Below are positions 39,401 through 46,840 of a stretch of DNA of 64,000 nt, one piece after another. This DNA comes from Micrococcales bacterium 72-143 (lineage in GTDB: Bacteria; Actinomycetota; Actinomycetes; Actinomycetales; Microbacteriaceae). The stretch covers positions 372,001-436,000 of the forward strand of contig MKVM01000005.1 in assembly GCA_001898835.1 (NCBI GenBank). The letters run 5' to 3'. Made by a program: the position numbers and the translations under genes. The notes under the pieces were generated by a model. That model did no database searches and had not been told where the DNA came from. It saw nothing but the letters and a program-made list of their open reading frames with translations. The number at the start of each line of letters is the position of its first letter. Positions within the stretch are counted from its first letter, which is position 1.

Positions 39401-39587
39401 GTTCAGCCGCAGCCGCCTGCGGTTCGAGGCGGAGGGTCAGGCGCTCTGCGGGCGCGACCCCGCGCGCGCGGACCCGGATGCGCTGGCCGCCCACGCGGGC
39501 GACCCCTGCCGGGCGAGCGGCGAGTACGGCATGCTCGGCGAGCTGCTCGACCACTTCGACGAGGCCACCCCGGCACCCGTCGGATAG
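36474..39587 (+). CDS. Large membrane protein with C-terminal patatin-like hydrolase domain
   Basis: Protein of 1037 aa. The first 560 residues hold about 12 membrane helices. The rest carries patatin-like signatures in order: AAEGGGIRAATW (Gly-rich oxyanion loop), ASTGASGGSVGLA (G-x-S-x-G nucleophile) and QLVDGGSTDNSAIG (Asp-Gly-Gly of the Ser-Asp dyad). The domain contains at least ten Cys, unusual for a cytoplasmic actinobacterial protein, so it is probably outside and disulfide-bonded. The GTG at 36474 has GGAGG six bases upstream; the open frame 33 codons earlier is less likely. Phospholipase or acyl-hydrolase activity is inferred. Confidence 0.75.
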   Translation: MSAAASPRTVWRRRLRASVFSSVALALLALAALLVMNELDRLIADVVSPSGRTHALSGVYGPTAFLETEAWGDWAASAFPVASLIRASVLADLVLIACYTTLLVRLVRRVTREGIRVRRWGLGLVAALAIADLAEDALLVALSVPGAPGWLVWPQVAATSAKFAAGLAVAGFLLLGREVGDRARAALGRGWRGLYAQRLVAIVVGAIAAVSLVSADGVIEQLPDVYRSWIGYGGLDALPLVATLLAFAVTGTGLLWLARGRARRYARSEYDDRPASPLLPWLVTAAVAAVVGVALGIAQNRAPADWVPLVVFVAALVAIPGSSKLIRAVRSGSDAAAPPTLRPADTHEDAVSARRAGDGLIVLWVALAGLGPFKALVTPLALAAIGAFDDSRFAGTTGWTAALAAGFLLLGVAAGVGFRRWAASDPPRALGPTMVGATLGAAVQPGEVSEAQQALLNRLGIVVLAVSSGVVLAFLLLPMAISAVVGAAAVIVLLAGAWTGILGWLTLSLGRRRPLEVFQVLRLRSAPVVTLLVVLPVVASSVQNAPSLHAVRFTADGTLPTRAQLAPAYADWYAGDSCATTVGGVRVKPLVLVAAEGGGIRAATWTVDVLRELPAAGDCAADAVFASTGASGGSVGLASFRTEGNPRSGGAQQSTIDFAGDDALSADLAGLLAGDLVGAVSGIRVPSSGIPHAAGWEWRDRTAMQELTWESQAPQFAEPFDAAPVAPTGYLVLGSTDATSLCKVLVSQLDLSPGGWTQTDAGEGAQTAAAPDCASRRAEFASTIDLVDYLGACRANLSWATAAELSARFPFVSPGGRISPDTLPAGCRRVADLQLVDGGSTDNSAIGTWVDVAPALTALIRATNAAADGGARPYVVPVLLFATNEPGSDVIVAPDGTRPDALVPLAAILGAKGPQTSPSAWLRRASDAYLQACPPDADACERAVAAVRRALPGGVVVASPSTDPAISVPLGWSLSSFSRSRLRFEAEGQALCGRDPARADPDALAAHAGDPCRASGEYGMLGELLDHFDEATPAPVG

Positions 39588-39603
39588 GCGGGCCCGCGAA
39601 CGA

Positions 39604-39644
39604 ATCGGGGGCGACCCGCAGCCGTGCCGCGCGCCACCCCCGAT
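39604..39644. terminator. Hairpin between convergent genes
   Basis: ATCGGGGG (39604-39611) and CCCCCGAT (39637-39644) pair across a 25-base G+C-rich loop. It can serve both convergent genes. Confidence 0.5.
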
Positions 39645-39656
39645 CGGGTCCTGGGC

Positions 39657-40592
39657 TCAGCCCACGGGCGTGAAGGGCGGCGTCACGCCCTCCGCGTACA
39701 CCGGGGCCGGCAGCACCGTCTCCGTCGCGCCGTCGCGGATCTCGCGGAGGGCCGAGACGATGTCGTCCACGTTCTCGGGGACCGGGAGGCTGCAGGTGTT
39801 GAGCTCGGACTTCAGCTCGAGCGTGAGCCGGGTCTTGCCCGCCTCGACGGCCTCCGCGGTCGTGCCCTCGCCGGGCTCCGACGACGCGCCCGTGATGTCC
39901 GGGACCTCGTTGCAGACGTGGTACACCGAGCCGCCGGCCACCCAGTAGACGTGGTCGCGGCCGAGCAGCTGGATGACGGTCGACTGGTCGGCCGTGTACT
40001 GCTCCTGCGACGGCGGGTTGTAGTCGATGCCGAACACGACGACCGCGACGGCCGCGAGCACGATGCCGATGGTGCCCGCGGTGGCCTTCTGCCCCTTCGA
40101 CATGTCCTTGTTGAGGAAGATCATGATGATGAGCGGCAGGAACGCGATGATCGCGATGATCGCGCCGAGCTGGTTCTGCACGAAGAAGCGGAGCTTGTCC
40201 TTCTTCGAGGCGGGGTCTAGGCGGTTGGCCTTCTTCCACAGGATCGAGCCCGTGATCGAGAGCGCCGCGATGACGACGAGCAGCACGATGAGGGTGATGA
40301 ACGCCCACTGCGGGAAGGTCGCCGCCTGCCCCGTGCCGGACTGCTGCACGAGCAGGCCCGTCTCCTCGTCGCGCGTCAGCTTCGTGGAGCCGTCGGCGCT
40401 CGCCAGGGTGCGCTGGCGCAGCAGCCAGAAGATTCCGACCGCCTCGGCGGCGATCGCGACGAGCCACAGCACGCCTGCGACGATCCGCAGCGTGGTCGCC
40501 TTGCGCTTCGCCTCCGCGGTGGGCCTCCAGGTCGCGGGGGCCTCGGCGTCGTCTGCCTTGGCTGTGGTCTTCTTCTTGGCGGCCTCGGCCAT
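39657..40592 (-). CDS. Hypothetical membrane protein with Lys-rich N-terminus
   Basis: Protein of 311 aa. A Lys/Ala-rich N-terminus (MAEAAKKKTTAKADDAEAP) precedes four predicted helices at about 37-57, 92-113, 140-158 and 170-188. A soluble C-terminal domain of about 120 residues with two Cys (HVCNEVP, NTCSLPVP) follows, likely extracytoplasmic. GGAGG lies 10 bases before the ATG and a TACGCT -10 is at 40629-40634. No family is recognised. It is divergent from the small DUF7882-like gene. Confidence 0.7.
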   Translation of the reverse strand: MAEAAKKKTTAKADDAEAPATWRPTAEAKRKATTLRIVAGVLWLVAIAAEAVGIFWLLRQRTLASADGSTKLTRDEETGLLVQQSGTGQAATFPQWAFITLIVLLVVIAALSITGSILWKKANRLDPASKKDKLRFFVQNQLGAIIAIIAFLPLIIMIFLNKDMSKGQKATAGTIGIVLAAVAVVVFGIDYNPPSQEQYTADQSTVIQLLGRDHVYWVAGGSVYHVCNEVPDITGASSEPGEGTTAEAVEAGKTRLTLELKSELNTCSLPVPENVDDIVSALREIRDGATETVLPAPVYAEGVTPPFTPVG

Positions 40593-40727
40593 CTCGGGTT
40601 CCTCCAGGTGGTGGTAGCGGATGAGGGAAGCGTACCGACAAAGGAGCGCCCCGAGTCCGCACGACCTCAGCGGTGGCGTAGCATCGCGGGAGCGCCGTCG
40701 TACGCGCGCGGAGAGGGGAAGGTCGCC

Positions 40728-41087
40728 GTGGGCTCGCTCATCTACGGGACATCGGGGATCGAGATCTCCTTCGACGACCGGGTGCTCGCGCACCTCGAGC
40801 TCGTCATCAACGCGAAGCTGCGCCGCCGCGAGTCGTTCATGTTCAGCTGGCGCGACACCCCGGGCGTCGGCGACGGGCGCAGCTCCATCTGGCTCGACAC
40901 CGCCATCCCGCTGTACTTCCGCTACTCGGGCAGCCGGATGCCGCTCATCGACAAGGACTGGCTGGAGGAGCTCGCGGTGCAGGCGGGCTCCACGCGGGGC
41001 CTCGTGCTGGGAGACGATCCCGCGACCGAGCAGCCCGTGAAGTCGCGCGACAACTCCGTCAAGCGCAAGGACCACCCCGCGCGCTGA
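40728..41087 (+). CDS. Small DUF7882-like protein, copy 1
   Basis: Protein of 119 aa beginning MGSLIYGTSGIEISFDDRVL. It shares with the protein at 41491-41829 the pattern MG-[ST]-L-x-Y, DDR-x-LAHL, KLRR-x-ESF-x-x-SW, I-W-x-[DH]-x-AIPL and a terminal E-W/W-L-E-E segment, so the two are paralogues. The GTG has GGGGAAGG upstream and TAGCAT (40679-40684) as a possible -10. Similar proteins in Microbacteriaceae are sometimes labelled ATP-dependent DNA ligase, but no ligase KxDG motif or domain is present. Function unknown. Confidence 0.75.
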   Translation: MGSLIYGTSGIEISFDDRVLAHLELVINAKLRRRESFMFSWRDTPGVGDGRSSIWLDTAIPLYFRYSGSRMPLIDKDWLEELAVQAGSTRGLVLGDDPATEQPVKSRDNSVKRKDHPAR

Positions 41088-41106
41088 GAGCCGCCTCGCC
41101 GGCGAC

Positions 41107-41403
41107 TCAGCCGTGGAAGATGAAGCCGACGCTGTCCAGCCTGCGGGCCTTGTTGCGCAGCACCTCGATCGCGTAGTCCTCGCCGTCGAGCACCGTCTCG
41201 CGCGTGTTGGTCGTCACCGCTGCGATCGCGGTCGACGCGGTCAGCACGAGCTCGGCGACCACGGGGGCGCCGTCGCGCAACGCGGGAATCGTCACACGTT
41301 CGGGCGGCTGGTTGAGCGGGAGGGTGACGACGTAGTCGAGCAGCGCCTCCGCGACGCGATCGCTCGTCACCAGCTCGCATCCGGCGTAATGCAGGGCCCT
41401 CAT
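41107..41403 (-). CDS. Hypothetical small protein between DUF7882-like genes
   Basis: Protein of 98 aa from the ATG at 41403, MRALHYAGCELVTSDRVAEAL..., with GAGAG nine bases upstream; an ATG 11 codons earlier has no ribosome site. It is soluble, with ITVAELVLTAST-like hydrophobic strands and a terminal RRLDSVGFIFHG. I do not recognise a family. It lies between the two paralogous small genes and probably belongs to the same functional group. Confidence 0.65.
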   Translation of the reverse strand: MRALHYAGCELVTSDRVAEALLDYVVTLPLNQPPERVTIPALRDGAPVVAELVLTASTAIAAVTTNTRETVLDGEDYAIEVLRNKARRLDSVGFIFHG

Positions 41404-41490
41404 CGCAGTGCTCTCATCGATCTCACCTGCGACCATGCTGCGCCCGCGCGGCGGATGCCGCGAACCCGTTCCGATTTGCGCGCGGACGTG

Positions 41491-41829
41491 CTAGGAGAGG
41501 TGCTCGGTGGCGCCGAGCTCCGGGAGGGGGCCCGTCTCGATGTGCTCCGCCGTCAGCTGGATGCCGCCCGTCGTGTTCGCCGAGCGCAGGATCTGCTCGA
41601 TCCACTCGCGGTGCAGCTCGGGGGCGTCCGTCTCCTCGAACTCGAAGCGCAGCGGGATCGCCTCGTGCATCCAGATGGTGGTGCGGCCGTTCGGCTGCCC
41701 CTCCGAATGCGTCCACGAGAGGGTGAAGCTCTCCCCGCGGCGGAGCTTCGTCACCACCGCGACCTTGAGATGCGCGAGCGTGCGGTCGTCCATCTCGATG
41801 GCCTGATCGGCGTAGAAGAGCGTTCCCAT
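41491..41829 (-). CDS. Small DUF7882-like protein, copy 2
   Basis: Protein of 112 aa beginning MGTLFYADQAIEMDDRTLAHL. Shared with copy 1 are TKLRRGESFTLSW, TTIWMHEAIPLRFEF and a REWIEQIL segment. The ATG at 41829 lies seven bases after TACGAT (41837-41842), suggesting a leaderless mRNA, and gives the same MG-x-L-x-Y start as copy 1. Function unknown; no catalytic motif. Confidence 0.75.
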   Translation of the reverse strand: MGTLFYADQAIEMDDRTLAHLKVAVVTKLRRGESFTLSWTHSEGQPNGRTTIWMHEAIPLRFEFEETDAPELHREWIEQILRSANTTGGIQLTAEHIETGPLPELGATEHLS

Positions 41830-41836
41830 GGGGCTC

Positions 41837-41842
41837 ATCGTA
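41837..41842 (-). promoter_or_regulatory. -10 element of DUF7882-like copy 2
   Basis: TACGAT on the minus strand, seven bases before the ATG at 41829. Confidence 0.45.
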
Positions 41843-41860
41843 CGGCCACCGCGAGGGCCA

Positions 41861-43507
41861 TCACTTCCGCTTCCCCGTGGCCGGCTCCGCGTCCGACGGG
41901 TCGGGGATCTCGCCCGGGCGATAGCGCGGCAGGCGCGCGGCCGGGACGATCGCGAGCGCCGAGATCCCCGCGAGGATCAGCAGCCCCATCCGCAGCGCCG
42001 ACAGACGTGCCTCCTCGTTGATCCGCACGAACTCCTCCGTCTGGGAGGCGCTCGCATCGGTGCCCTCGAGCAGGGTGCGCAGCTGGTCGTTGCTCACGAA
42101 GTTCGCGTTCTCGAGGCTCACCTCGTCGACCAGCTCCTCCGGGAGGTAGGTGTTCGACATGAGCGCCTGCGCGAGGTTGAACGACAGGATGCCGACGAGC
42201 AGCGCCCCCGCGACCGCCGTGCCCACGGCGGACGCCAGGTTCTGCGTCGTGCCGCGGATCGAGCCGACGTCCCCCGCGAGGTTCTTCGGCACGGCCGTGA
42301 CGAGCACGTTGAAGACGAGCGTCACGAGGGCGCCCTGTCCGACGCCGAAGACGAACAGGCCGAGGATCGTCGGCAGGGTCTCCCAGTTGTTGGTCACCAC
42401 GAACGACAGCCAGACGAGCGCCGAGGTCGTGAGGATGAAGCCGAAGACGCCGATCGTCTTCGGGTTGAAGCGGCCGTAGAAGCGCACGATGAGCGTCGCC
42501 GTGACGAACACGGTGAGGTTGAACGGCATCATCGCGAGCGAGGTGTCGAACGGGGTGCGCCCCTGCACGATCTGGATGTAGAGCGGCACCGTGAAATTGA
42601 GCGCCGCCTCGAGCGCGACCACGATGAACATCGCGTACACGGCGGCGCGCTCGCTGCCGCGCCCCAGCACCGCGAGGCTCACGAGCGGCACCTTGCCCGC
42701 GCGGGTGCGCCGCCGCGTCCACAGGAAGAAGGCCTGACCGAGCACGATGCCGAGCACGATGAGCAGGGGCGCCGGCGAGACGCCCGCGATCGAGAACGGC
42801 GCGGAGTCGTTCGCCTCGAGCACACCCCAGGCGTTGAGGTTGTTGAAGCCGAGCGTGAGCGACACGATCGCGAGGCCGATGAGCACCGCGGCCACGAGGT
42901 CGATCTTGATGCCCGGGTCGCCCTTGTCGCCCCGCAGCCGGAAGCTCAGGATGAACACCAGCACCGCGATGCCGAGCACCACCCCGAACACCGGCCGCCA
43001 TCCGATGAGGGTGCCGAGCGCGCCGCCCACGAAGAACGCCGTCATGCCCGAGATGGCGCGGGCCGAGCCGAGGGAGCCGACCGCGGTCGCCTGCTGGCTG
43101 CCGCGGTAGTTCTCGGCGATGAGCGCGACGAGGCTCGGCACGATGATGGCGGCCGAGGCGCCCGCCACGATCTGGGCGCCGATGATCCAGCCGATGCTCG
43201 GACCGAACAGCATCATGAGCGACGAGCCCGCGAAGGTCGCCACGACGATGCGGAAGATGAGCACCCAGCCGACCCGCTGGCCGAGCTTCGCGCCGACCAT
43301 GACGAGCGCGGCGACGGCGAGACCGTAGACGACGATCGCGGTGCTCGCCGTCGTCGGCGGCACCCCGAACTCCTCCACCATGCCGCCGATCGACACGGGA
43401 AGCGCCGCGACGTTGAACGACATCAGCATCTGGGCGAAGAACAGCCCCACCATGGGGGCCCACGAGGTCCTCGCCTCGGGGGCGGGGGCGGCGTCCGTGG
43501 CGGTCAT
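41861..43507 (-). CDS. MFS transporter (DHA2-like, about 14 helices)
   Basis: Major facilitator superfamily protein of 548 aa, the size of 14-helix DHA2 drug:proton antiporters. It begins SWAPMVGLFFAQMLMSFNVAALPV and has the motif GAKLGQRVGWVLIFR (motif A-like) after helix 2 and GSARAISGMTAFFVGGALG near helix 5. The long hydrophilic insert near residue 470 (EVSLENANFVSNDQLRTLLEG) lies before the last helix. The ATG overlaps the glutaminase stop by four bases, so the pair is coupled. Substrate unknown. Confidence 0.85.
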   Translation of the reverse strand: MTATDAAPAPEARTSWAPMVGLFFAQMLMSFNVAALPVSIGGMVEEFGVPPTTASTAIVVYGLAVAALVMVGAKLGQRVGWVLIFRIVVATFAGSSLMMLFGPSIGWIIGAQIVAGASAAIIVPSLVALIAENYRGSQQATAVGSLGSARAISGMTAFFVGGALGTLIGWRPVFGVVLGIAVLVFILSFRLRGDKGDPGIKIDLVAAVLIGLAIVSLTLGFNNLNAWGVLEANDSAPFSIAGVSPAPLLIVLGIVLGQAFFLWTRRRTRAGKVPLVSLAVLGRGSERAAVYAMFIVVALEAALNFTVPLYIQIVQGRTPFDTSLAMMPFNLTVFVTATLIVRFYGRFNPKTIGVFGFILTTSALVWLSFVVTNNWETLPTILGLFVFGVGQGALVTLVFNVLVTAVPKNLAGDVGSIRGTTQNLASAVGTAVAGALLVGILSFNLAQALMSNTYLPEELVDEVSLENANFVSNDQLRTLLEGTDASASQTEEFVRINEEARLSALRMGLLILAGISALAIVPAARLPRYRPGEIPDPSDAEPATGKRK

Positions 43508-44532
43508 GCGGAACCCATCTCTCTCGTGTAGGGGTACGGCCCGTGCTCGTGAGCCTCGGACGCGAACACGTCGAGCCCCAGGGCGCGGGAGAGGAAGCGC
43601 GTGGCCCGCTGGCCCCGCACGCTGTTGCCGGCGCTGTCGAGGCGCGGCGAGAACACGCCGATGCCGCCCTTGCCGGGCGAGATCGTCACGATGCCGCCCG
43701 CGACGCCCGACTTGCCGGGCAGGCCGATCTCGAAGAGCCACTCGCCCGAGCGCTCGTAGAGACCGGTCGAGGCGAGCACCGCCAGCGTGTCGCGCGCCAC
43801 CGCGGGCGACACGACGCGCTCCCCCGTCACCGGGTTGACGCCGCCGTCGGCGAGGGTCGCGCCCATCACCGCGAGGTCCGCGGCGCTCACGAGCAGCGAG
43901 CACTGGCGCGTGTAGACGTCGACGGCCGCGAGCGGATCCGCGTCGATGCGGCCGTAGGCCTGCAGGAGCGTGCCGATCGCCCGGTTGCGCTGGTTGGTGT
44001 CCGCCTCCGAGGTGTACACCTCGCCGTCGAGCTCGAGCCGGCGGCCCGCGAAGGCAGAGAGGCCGTGCTGGATGCGGGCCCAGCGCTCCTCGGCGGAGGC
44101 GGCCGGCACGAGCGCGGTCGTCGCGATCGCCCCGGCGTTCACCATCGGGTTCATGGGGTGGCCGTCGTTGAGCTCGATGGCCACGACCGAGTTGAAGGCG
44201 AGGCCCGTGTTGTTGACGCCCACCCGCTCGCGCACCGTCTCGTGCCCGAGCTCCTCGCACACGAGCGCGTAGACGAAGGCCTTCGAGATCGACTGGATCG
44301 AGAACACGGCATCCGCATCACCGGCGGTGTGGACCGCCCCGTCGACCTCGGCCACGCTCACCCCGAAGAGCTCCGGATCGGCCTGCGCGAGGCGGGGGAT
44401 GTACGTGGCGATCTCGCCGTCCCGCGACGCGAGGCCGTAGCGGTAGGCGTCGTCGACGAGGCGCTCGACGTCGTCCCGCCCAGGGAGTGTGCCGGTCGAG
44501 ACGCGAGCCGGGGTGCGGCCGAGATCGTCCAA
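43504..44532 (-). CDS. glsA: Glutaminase A
   Basis: Serine-dependent beta-lactamase-like glutaminase of 342 aa that deamidates glutamine to glutamate. Ser-x-x-Lys is in SIQSISKAFVYAL near residue 80. Other family segments: NNTGLAFNSV, HPMNPMVNAGAIATTAL, NQRNRAIGTLLQAYG and GLPGKSGVAGGIV. It is the first gene of a two-gene unit with an MFS transporter; coupling suggests the transporter exports or imports a related compound, though this is not established. Confidence 0.93.
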   Translation of the reverse strand: MDDLGRTPARVSTGTLPGRDDVERLVDDAYRYGLASRDGEIATYIPRLAQADPELFGVSVAEVDGAVHTAGDADAVFSIQSISKAFVYALVCEELGHETVRERVGVNNTGLAFNSVVAIELNDGHPMNPMVNAGAIATTALVPAASAEERWARIQHGLSAFAGRRLELDGEVYTSEADTNQRNRAIGTLLQAYGRIDADPLAAVDVYTRQCSLLVSAADLAVMGATLADGGVNPVTGERVVSPAVARDTLAVLASTGLYERSGEWLFEIGLPGKSGVAGGIVTISPGKGGIGVFSPRLDSAGNSVRGQRATRFLSRALGLDVFASEAHEHGPYPYTREMGSA

Positions 44533-44607
44533 GACATCCCCTCACGGTGGTGGTGGCGCTCACGCTACTCCCGTCGCGAGGCCGCGCGCGACAGGGGGCT
44601 GCACCGC

Positions 44608-45342
44608 TCAGTCCAGCCGGCGTCCACTGAAGCTCGTCGCGCAGCCGAAGAAGTGCGAGCGACGCTCGACCGTCAGCTGCGGATGCGCCGCGAGGGCACG
44701 CTCCGACCGCCCGCCGTCGCCGTACGCGCGCACGTAGCGGAACAGCATCCGGTACTCGACGGGATCGGACACCAGCAACACCCCGACGACGGGGATGACC
44801 CGCGAGAGGTAGAAGTCGTAGAGCCGGCGGAGCAGCCGGTTCGACGGCTCCGTCACCTCGACGAACGCGAAGGCGCCGCCCGGCCTCAGGATGCGGGCGA
44901 GCTCGTCGGCGAACCGCGCGCTCTGCTCCGCGTCGAAGGTCTTCAGCCCGTACGCGCTCACCACGACGTCGAACGAGGCGTCGGGGAACGGCGACGAGAG
45001 CATGTCCTCGCAGTGCACCGCGAGGCGACCGCCGAACCGACGCGAGTTGCGCTCGCGCGCGTGCTCCACCATGCGGGGGGCGAAGTCGAGCGCGACGAGC
45101 TCCGCATCCGGGAAGCGCCGCACGAGCTGGCCCCAGGTCTCGCCCATCCCCGACATCGCGTCGAGCACTCGGCCCCCGCCCGTCGGCACCAGGCGCATCA
45201 GCTGCCGACGCCACCGCACCGAGAAACCGAAGGAGGCGGCGACGTTCATGCGCTCGTAGCTGCGCGACATCCGGTCGAACAGCCCGCGCACCTGCTGCGG
45301 GTCGTACAGGGTGTCGACCGCGGTGTCCGGCTCGCCCGTCAT
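44608..45342 (-). CDS. Class I SAM methyltransferase (UbiE-like)
   Basis: Protein of 244 aa. UbiE/COQ5-like N-terminus VRGLFDRMSRSYERMNVAASFGFSVRWRR, SAM loop VLDAMSGMGETWGQL, LVALDFAPRMVEHAR and FDVVVSAYGLKTF. The loop has MSG where many relatives have GTG, still consistent with SAM binding. Such proteins methylate quinones or lipids. I used the ATG at 45342; an ATG six codons earlier (45360) is also possible. Divergent from an acyltransferase gene across 55 bases. Confidence 0.82.
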   Translation of the reverse strand: MTGEPDTAVDTLYDPQQVRGLFDRMSRSYERMNVAASFGFSVRWRRQLMRLVPTGGGRVLDAMSGMGETWGQLVRRFPDAELVALDFAPRMVEHARERNSRRFGGRLAVHCEDMLSSPFPDASFDVVVSAYGLKTFDAEQSARFADELARILRPGGAFAFVEVTEPSNRLLRRLYDFYLSRVIPVVGVLLVSDPVEYRMLFRYVRAYGDGGRSERALAAHPQLTVERRSHFFGCATSFSGRRLD

Positions 45343-45385
45343 GCGGCCATGATGTCGCATGCCGCGCACGTCATGCGCACGCCCG

Positions 45386-45391
45386 TACCGT
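45386..45391 (+). promoter_or_regulatory. -10 element of the acyltransferase gene
   Basis: TACCGT, six bases before the GTG at 45398. The spacer GGGGAG could also act as a ribosome site if transcription starts upstream. Confidence 0.5.
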
Positions 45392-45397
45392 GGGGAG

Positions 45398-45970
45398 GTG
45401 CGTCGCGTCCTCGCCCGGTTGTTCTGGGCCCTCTCCCGCTGGAAGCTCGTGAGCGAGCCCGCGCCGAGTCGCCCCACCGTGCTCATCGGCGCCCCGCACA
45501 CCTCCAACTGGGACTTCGTGCTGATGCTCGGCATCGCCTGGCGACTCGGGATCGACATCCGCTGGCTCGGCAAGAAGAGCCTCTTCGCGGGCTGGCGCGG
45601 CCCCGTCATGCGGGCGCTCGGCGGCATCCCCGTGGACCGCACGGATGCGAGCCGCGTCGTCGACGAGGTCGTCGCACGGGTGCACTCGGGCGAGGTGTTC
45701 GGTCTCGTGGTGACGCCCGACGGCACCCGCGGCGGCAACACCCACTGGAAGTCGGGCTTCTACCGCATCGCCCGCGAGACGGGCATGCCCGTCACCCTCG
45801 GCTATGTCGACCGCACCACGATGACCACCGGCCTCGGCCCCACCCTCGAGCTCACGGGCGACGTCGCCGCCGACATGGACCGCATCCGGGCCTTCTACGC
45901 GGACAAGGCCGGCTTCCGGCCCGAGCGCCGCGTCGAGCCGCGGCTGTCGTCCGAGACGCTCGACGCCTGA
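45398..45970 (+). CDS. 1-acyl-sn-glycerol-3-phosphate acyltransferase-family protein
   Basis: PlsC-like acyltransferase of 190 aa. The H-x4-D catalytic box reads APHTSNWDF near residues 29-37, and a later block GGIPVDRTDA resembles the substrate-binding motif. VTPDGTRGGNTHWKSGFYRIA matches the usual PEGTR-type third motif. The N-terminus is shorter than classical PlsC and lacks a clear membrane helix. It likely acylates a lysophospholipid or related acceptor. It is a single-gene unit ahead of the guanidine-III riboswitch. Confidence 0.8.
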   Translation: MRRVLARLFWALSRWKLVSEPAPSRPTVLIGAPHTSNWDFVLMLGIAWRLGIDIRWLGKKSLFAGWRGPVMRALGGIPVDRTDASRVVDEVVARVHSGEVFGLVVTPDGTRGGNTHWKSGFYRIARETGMPVTLGYVDRTTMTTGLGPTLELTGDVAADMDRIRAFYADKAGFRPERRVEPRLSSETLDA

Positions 45971-46035
45971 GGCCCCGCCGCCCAGGGTCCGCACAGGCGG
46001 AGCGGGCAGCCTGGGTGCCGAGCCCGCGATGCGGC

Positions 46036-46078
46036 TCCCCGACGACGGATCAGTACCGGGAACGCGACAAGACTGGCC
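46036..46078 (+). promoter_or_regulatory. Guanidine-III riboswitch (ykkC-III) before an SMR exporter
   Basis: The leader holds CCCGACGACGG, then CAGTACCGGG and ACGCGACAAGACTGG, ending at the AGGAGG ribosome site. CCCG can pair with CGGG, and CAGT with ACTG, giving the compact pseudoknot of the ykkC-III class. The invariant ACAAGAC and ACGA elements are present. Ligand-controlled access to the ribosome site would switch on a guanidinium exporter. Class recognition is by eye from the known consensus. Confidence 0.82.
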
Positions 46079-46089
46079 AGGAGGTCGTC

Positions 46090-46416
46090 GTGTTCGCGTG
46101 GATCGTTCTCGTCGTGTCCGGGGTGCTGGAGGCCGTCTGGGCGACGGCACTCGGGCGCTCCGAGGGTTTCACGAAGCTCGTGCCGACACTCGTGTTCGGC
46201 GGCGGACTCCTCGCGAGCATGGCCGGTCTCGCCATCGCGATGCGCGACATCCCCACCGGCACGGCCTACGCGGTGTGGGTGGGCATCGGGGCCGCCCTCA
46301 CCGTCGGCTACGGCATGCTGACCGGCACGGAGTCGGTGAGCCTCGTGAAGCTGCTGCTCATTCTGGGCCTCGTCGCGTGTGTGATCGGCCTCAAGCTCGT
46401 GGGCGACGCGCACTGA
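46090..46416 (+). CDS. sugE: SMR-family guanidinium exporter (SugE/Gdx type)
   Basis: Four-helix small multidrug resistance protein, 108 aa, acting as a dimer. Residues around the essential Glu read SGVLEAVWATALGRSEGF, and GTAYAVWVGIGAALTVGYGML is the Gdx/SugE-type second half, rather than the EmrE type. The GTG at 46090 has AGGAGG five bases upstream. The guanidine-III riboswitch directly before it supports guanidinium as the substrate. It converges with a VOC-family gene. Confidence 0.93.
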   Translation: MFAWIVLVVSGVLEAVWATALGRSEGFTKLVPTLVFGGGLLASMAGLAIAMRDIPTGTAYAVWVGIGAALTVGYGMLTGTESVSLVKLLLILGLVACVIGLKLVGDAH

Positions 46417-46424
46417 CGGGCAGC

Positions 46425-46835
46425 TCAGCCGGCCCCCTGCTCCCGCGGCGGGTTGTGCATGAACTCGATGCGGATGCCGTTGTCGTCCTCGAGGAACGAG
46501 GCGTAGTAGCGCTCGGTGAAGCGTGGATAGAGCTTCGGCTCCCGCACGGGTGTCCAGCCGGCTGCGAGCGCGACCGCGTGCATGCGGTCGACCTCCTCGC
46601 GCGAGTCGACGGCGAACGCGAGATGCTGCCATCCGACGCGCCCGTGCACGTGCGGGCCGGTGCCCGCCTCCCGCGCCGGCATCAGGATGAGCTCTGTCTC
46701 GCCCTCCCGATACCACGAGACCGATCCGTCGCCGTCGTGCCGCACGAGGCCCAGCGCGGTCAGCACGGGGTCGAACTGCGCGACGGCGCGCGGCACGTCG
46801 TCGACGGTGACGCCGAGGTGGTCGAGGAGGGGCAT
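46425..46835 (-). CDS. VOC-family (glyoxalase-like) protein
   Basis: Vicinal oxygen chelate fold protein of 136 aa: MPLLDHLGVTVDDVPRAVAQF, WQHLAFAVDSREEVDRMHA and FLEDDNGIRIEFMHN. His-6 and the Glu in RIEFMHN fit the metal-ligand pattern of the family, with a further His in QHLAF. Enzymatic role unknown; such proteins include glyoxalases, dioxygenases and resistance proteins. It is followed closely by the membrane-protein gene at 46841, which is upstream on this strand (five-base gap), so the two may be cotranscribed. Confidence 0.8.
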   Translation of the reverse strand: MPLLDHLGVTVDDVPRAVAQFDPVLTALGLVRHDGDGSVSWYREGETELILMPAREAGTGPHVHGRVGWQHLAFAVDSREEVDRMHAVALAAGWTPVREPKLYPRFTERYYASFLEDDNGIRIEFMHNPPREQGAG

Positions 46836-46840
46836 GGTGA

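Noticed and set aside
40728-41829. ATP-dependent DNA ligase annotation for the small paralogues
   Set aside because: Length of about 115 aa and absence of the KxDG nucleotidyl-transfer motif or any ligase domain.
45971-46035. Guanidine-I (classical ykkC) riboswitch
   Set aside because: The leader is too short and lacks the two-helix guanidine-I core; the compact pseudoknot at 46036-46078 explains the signal.
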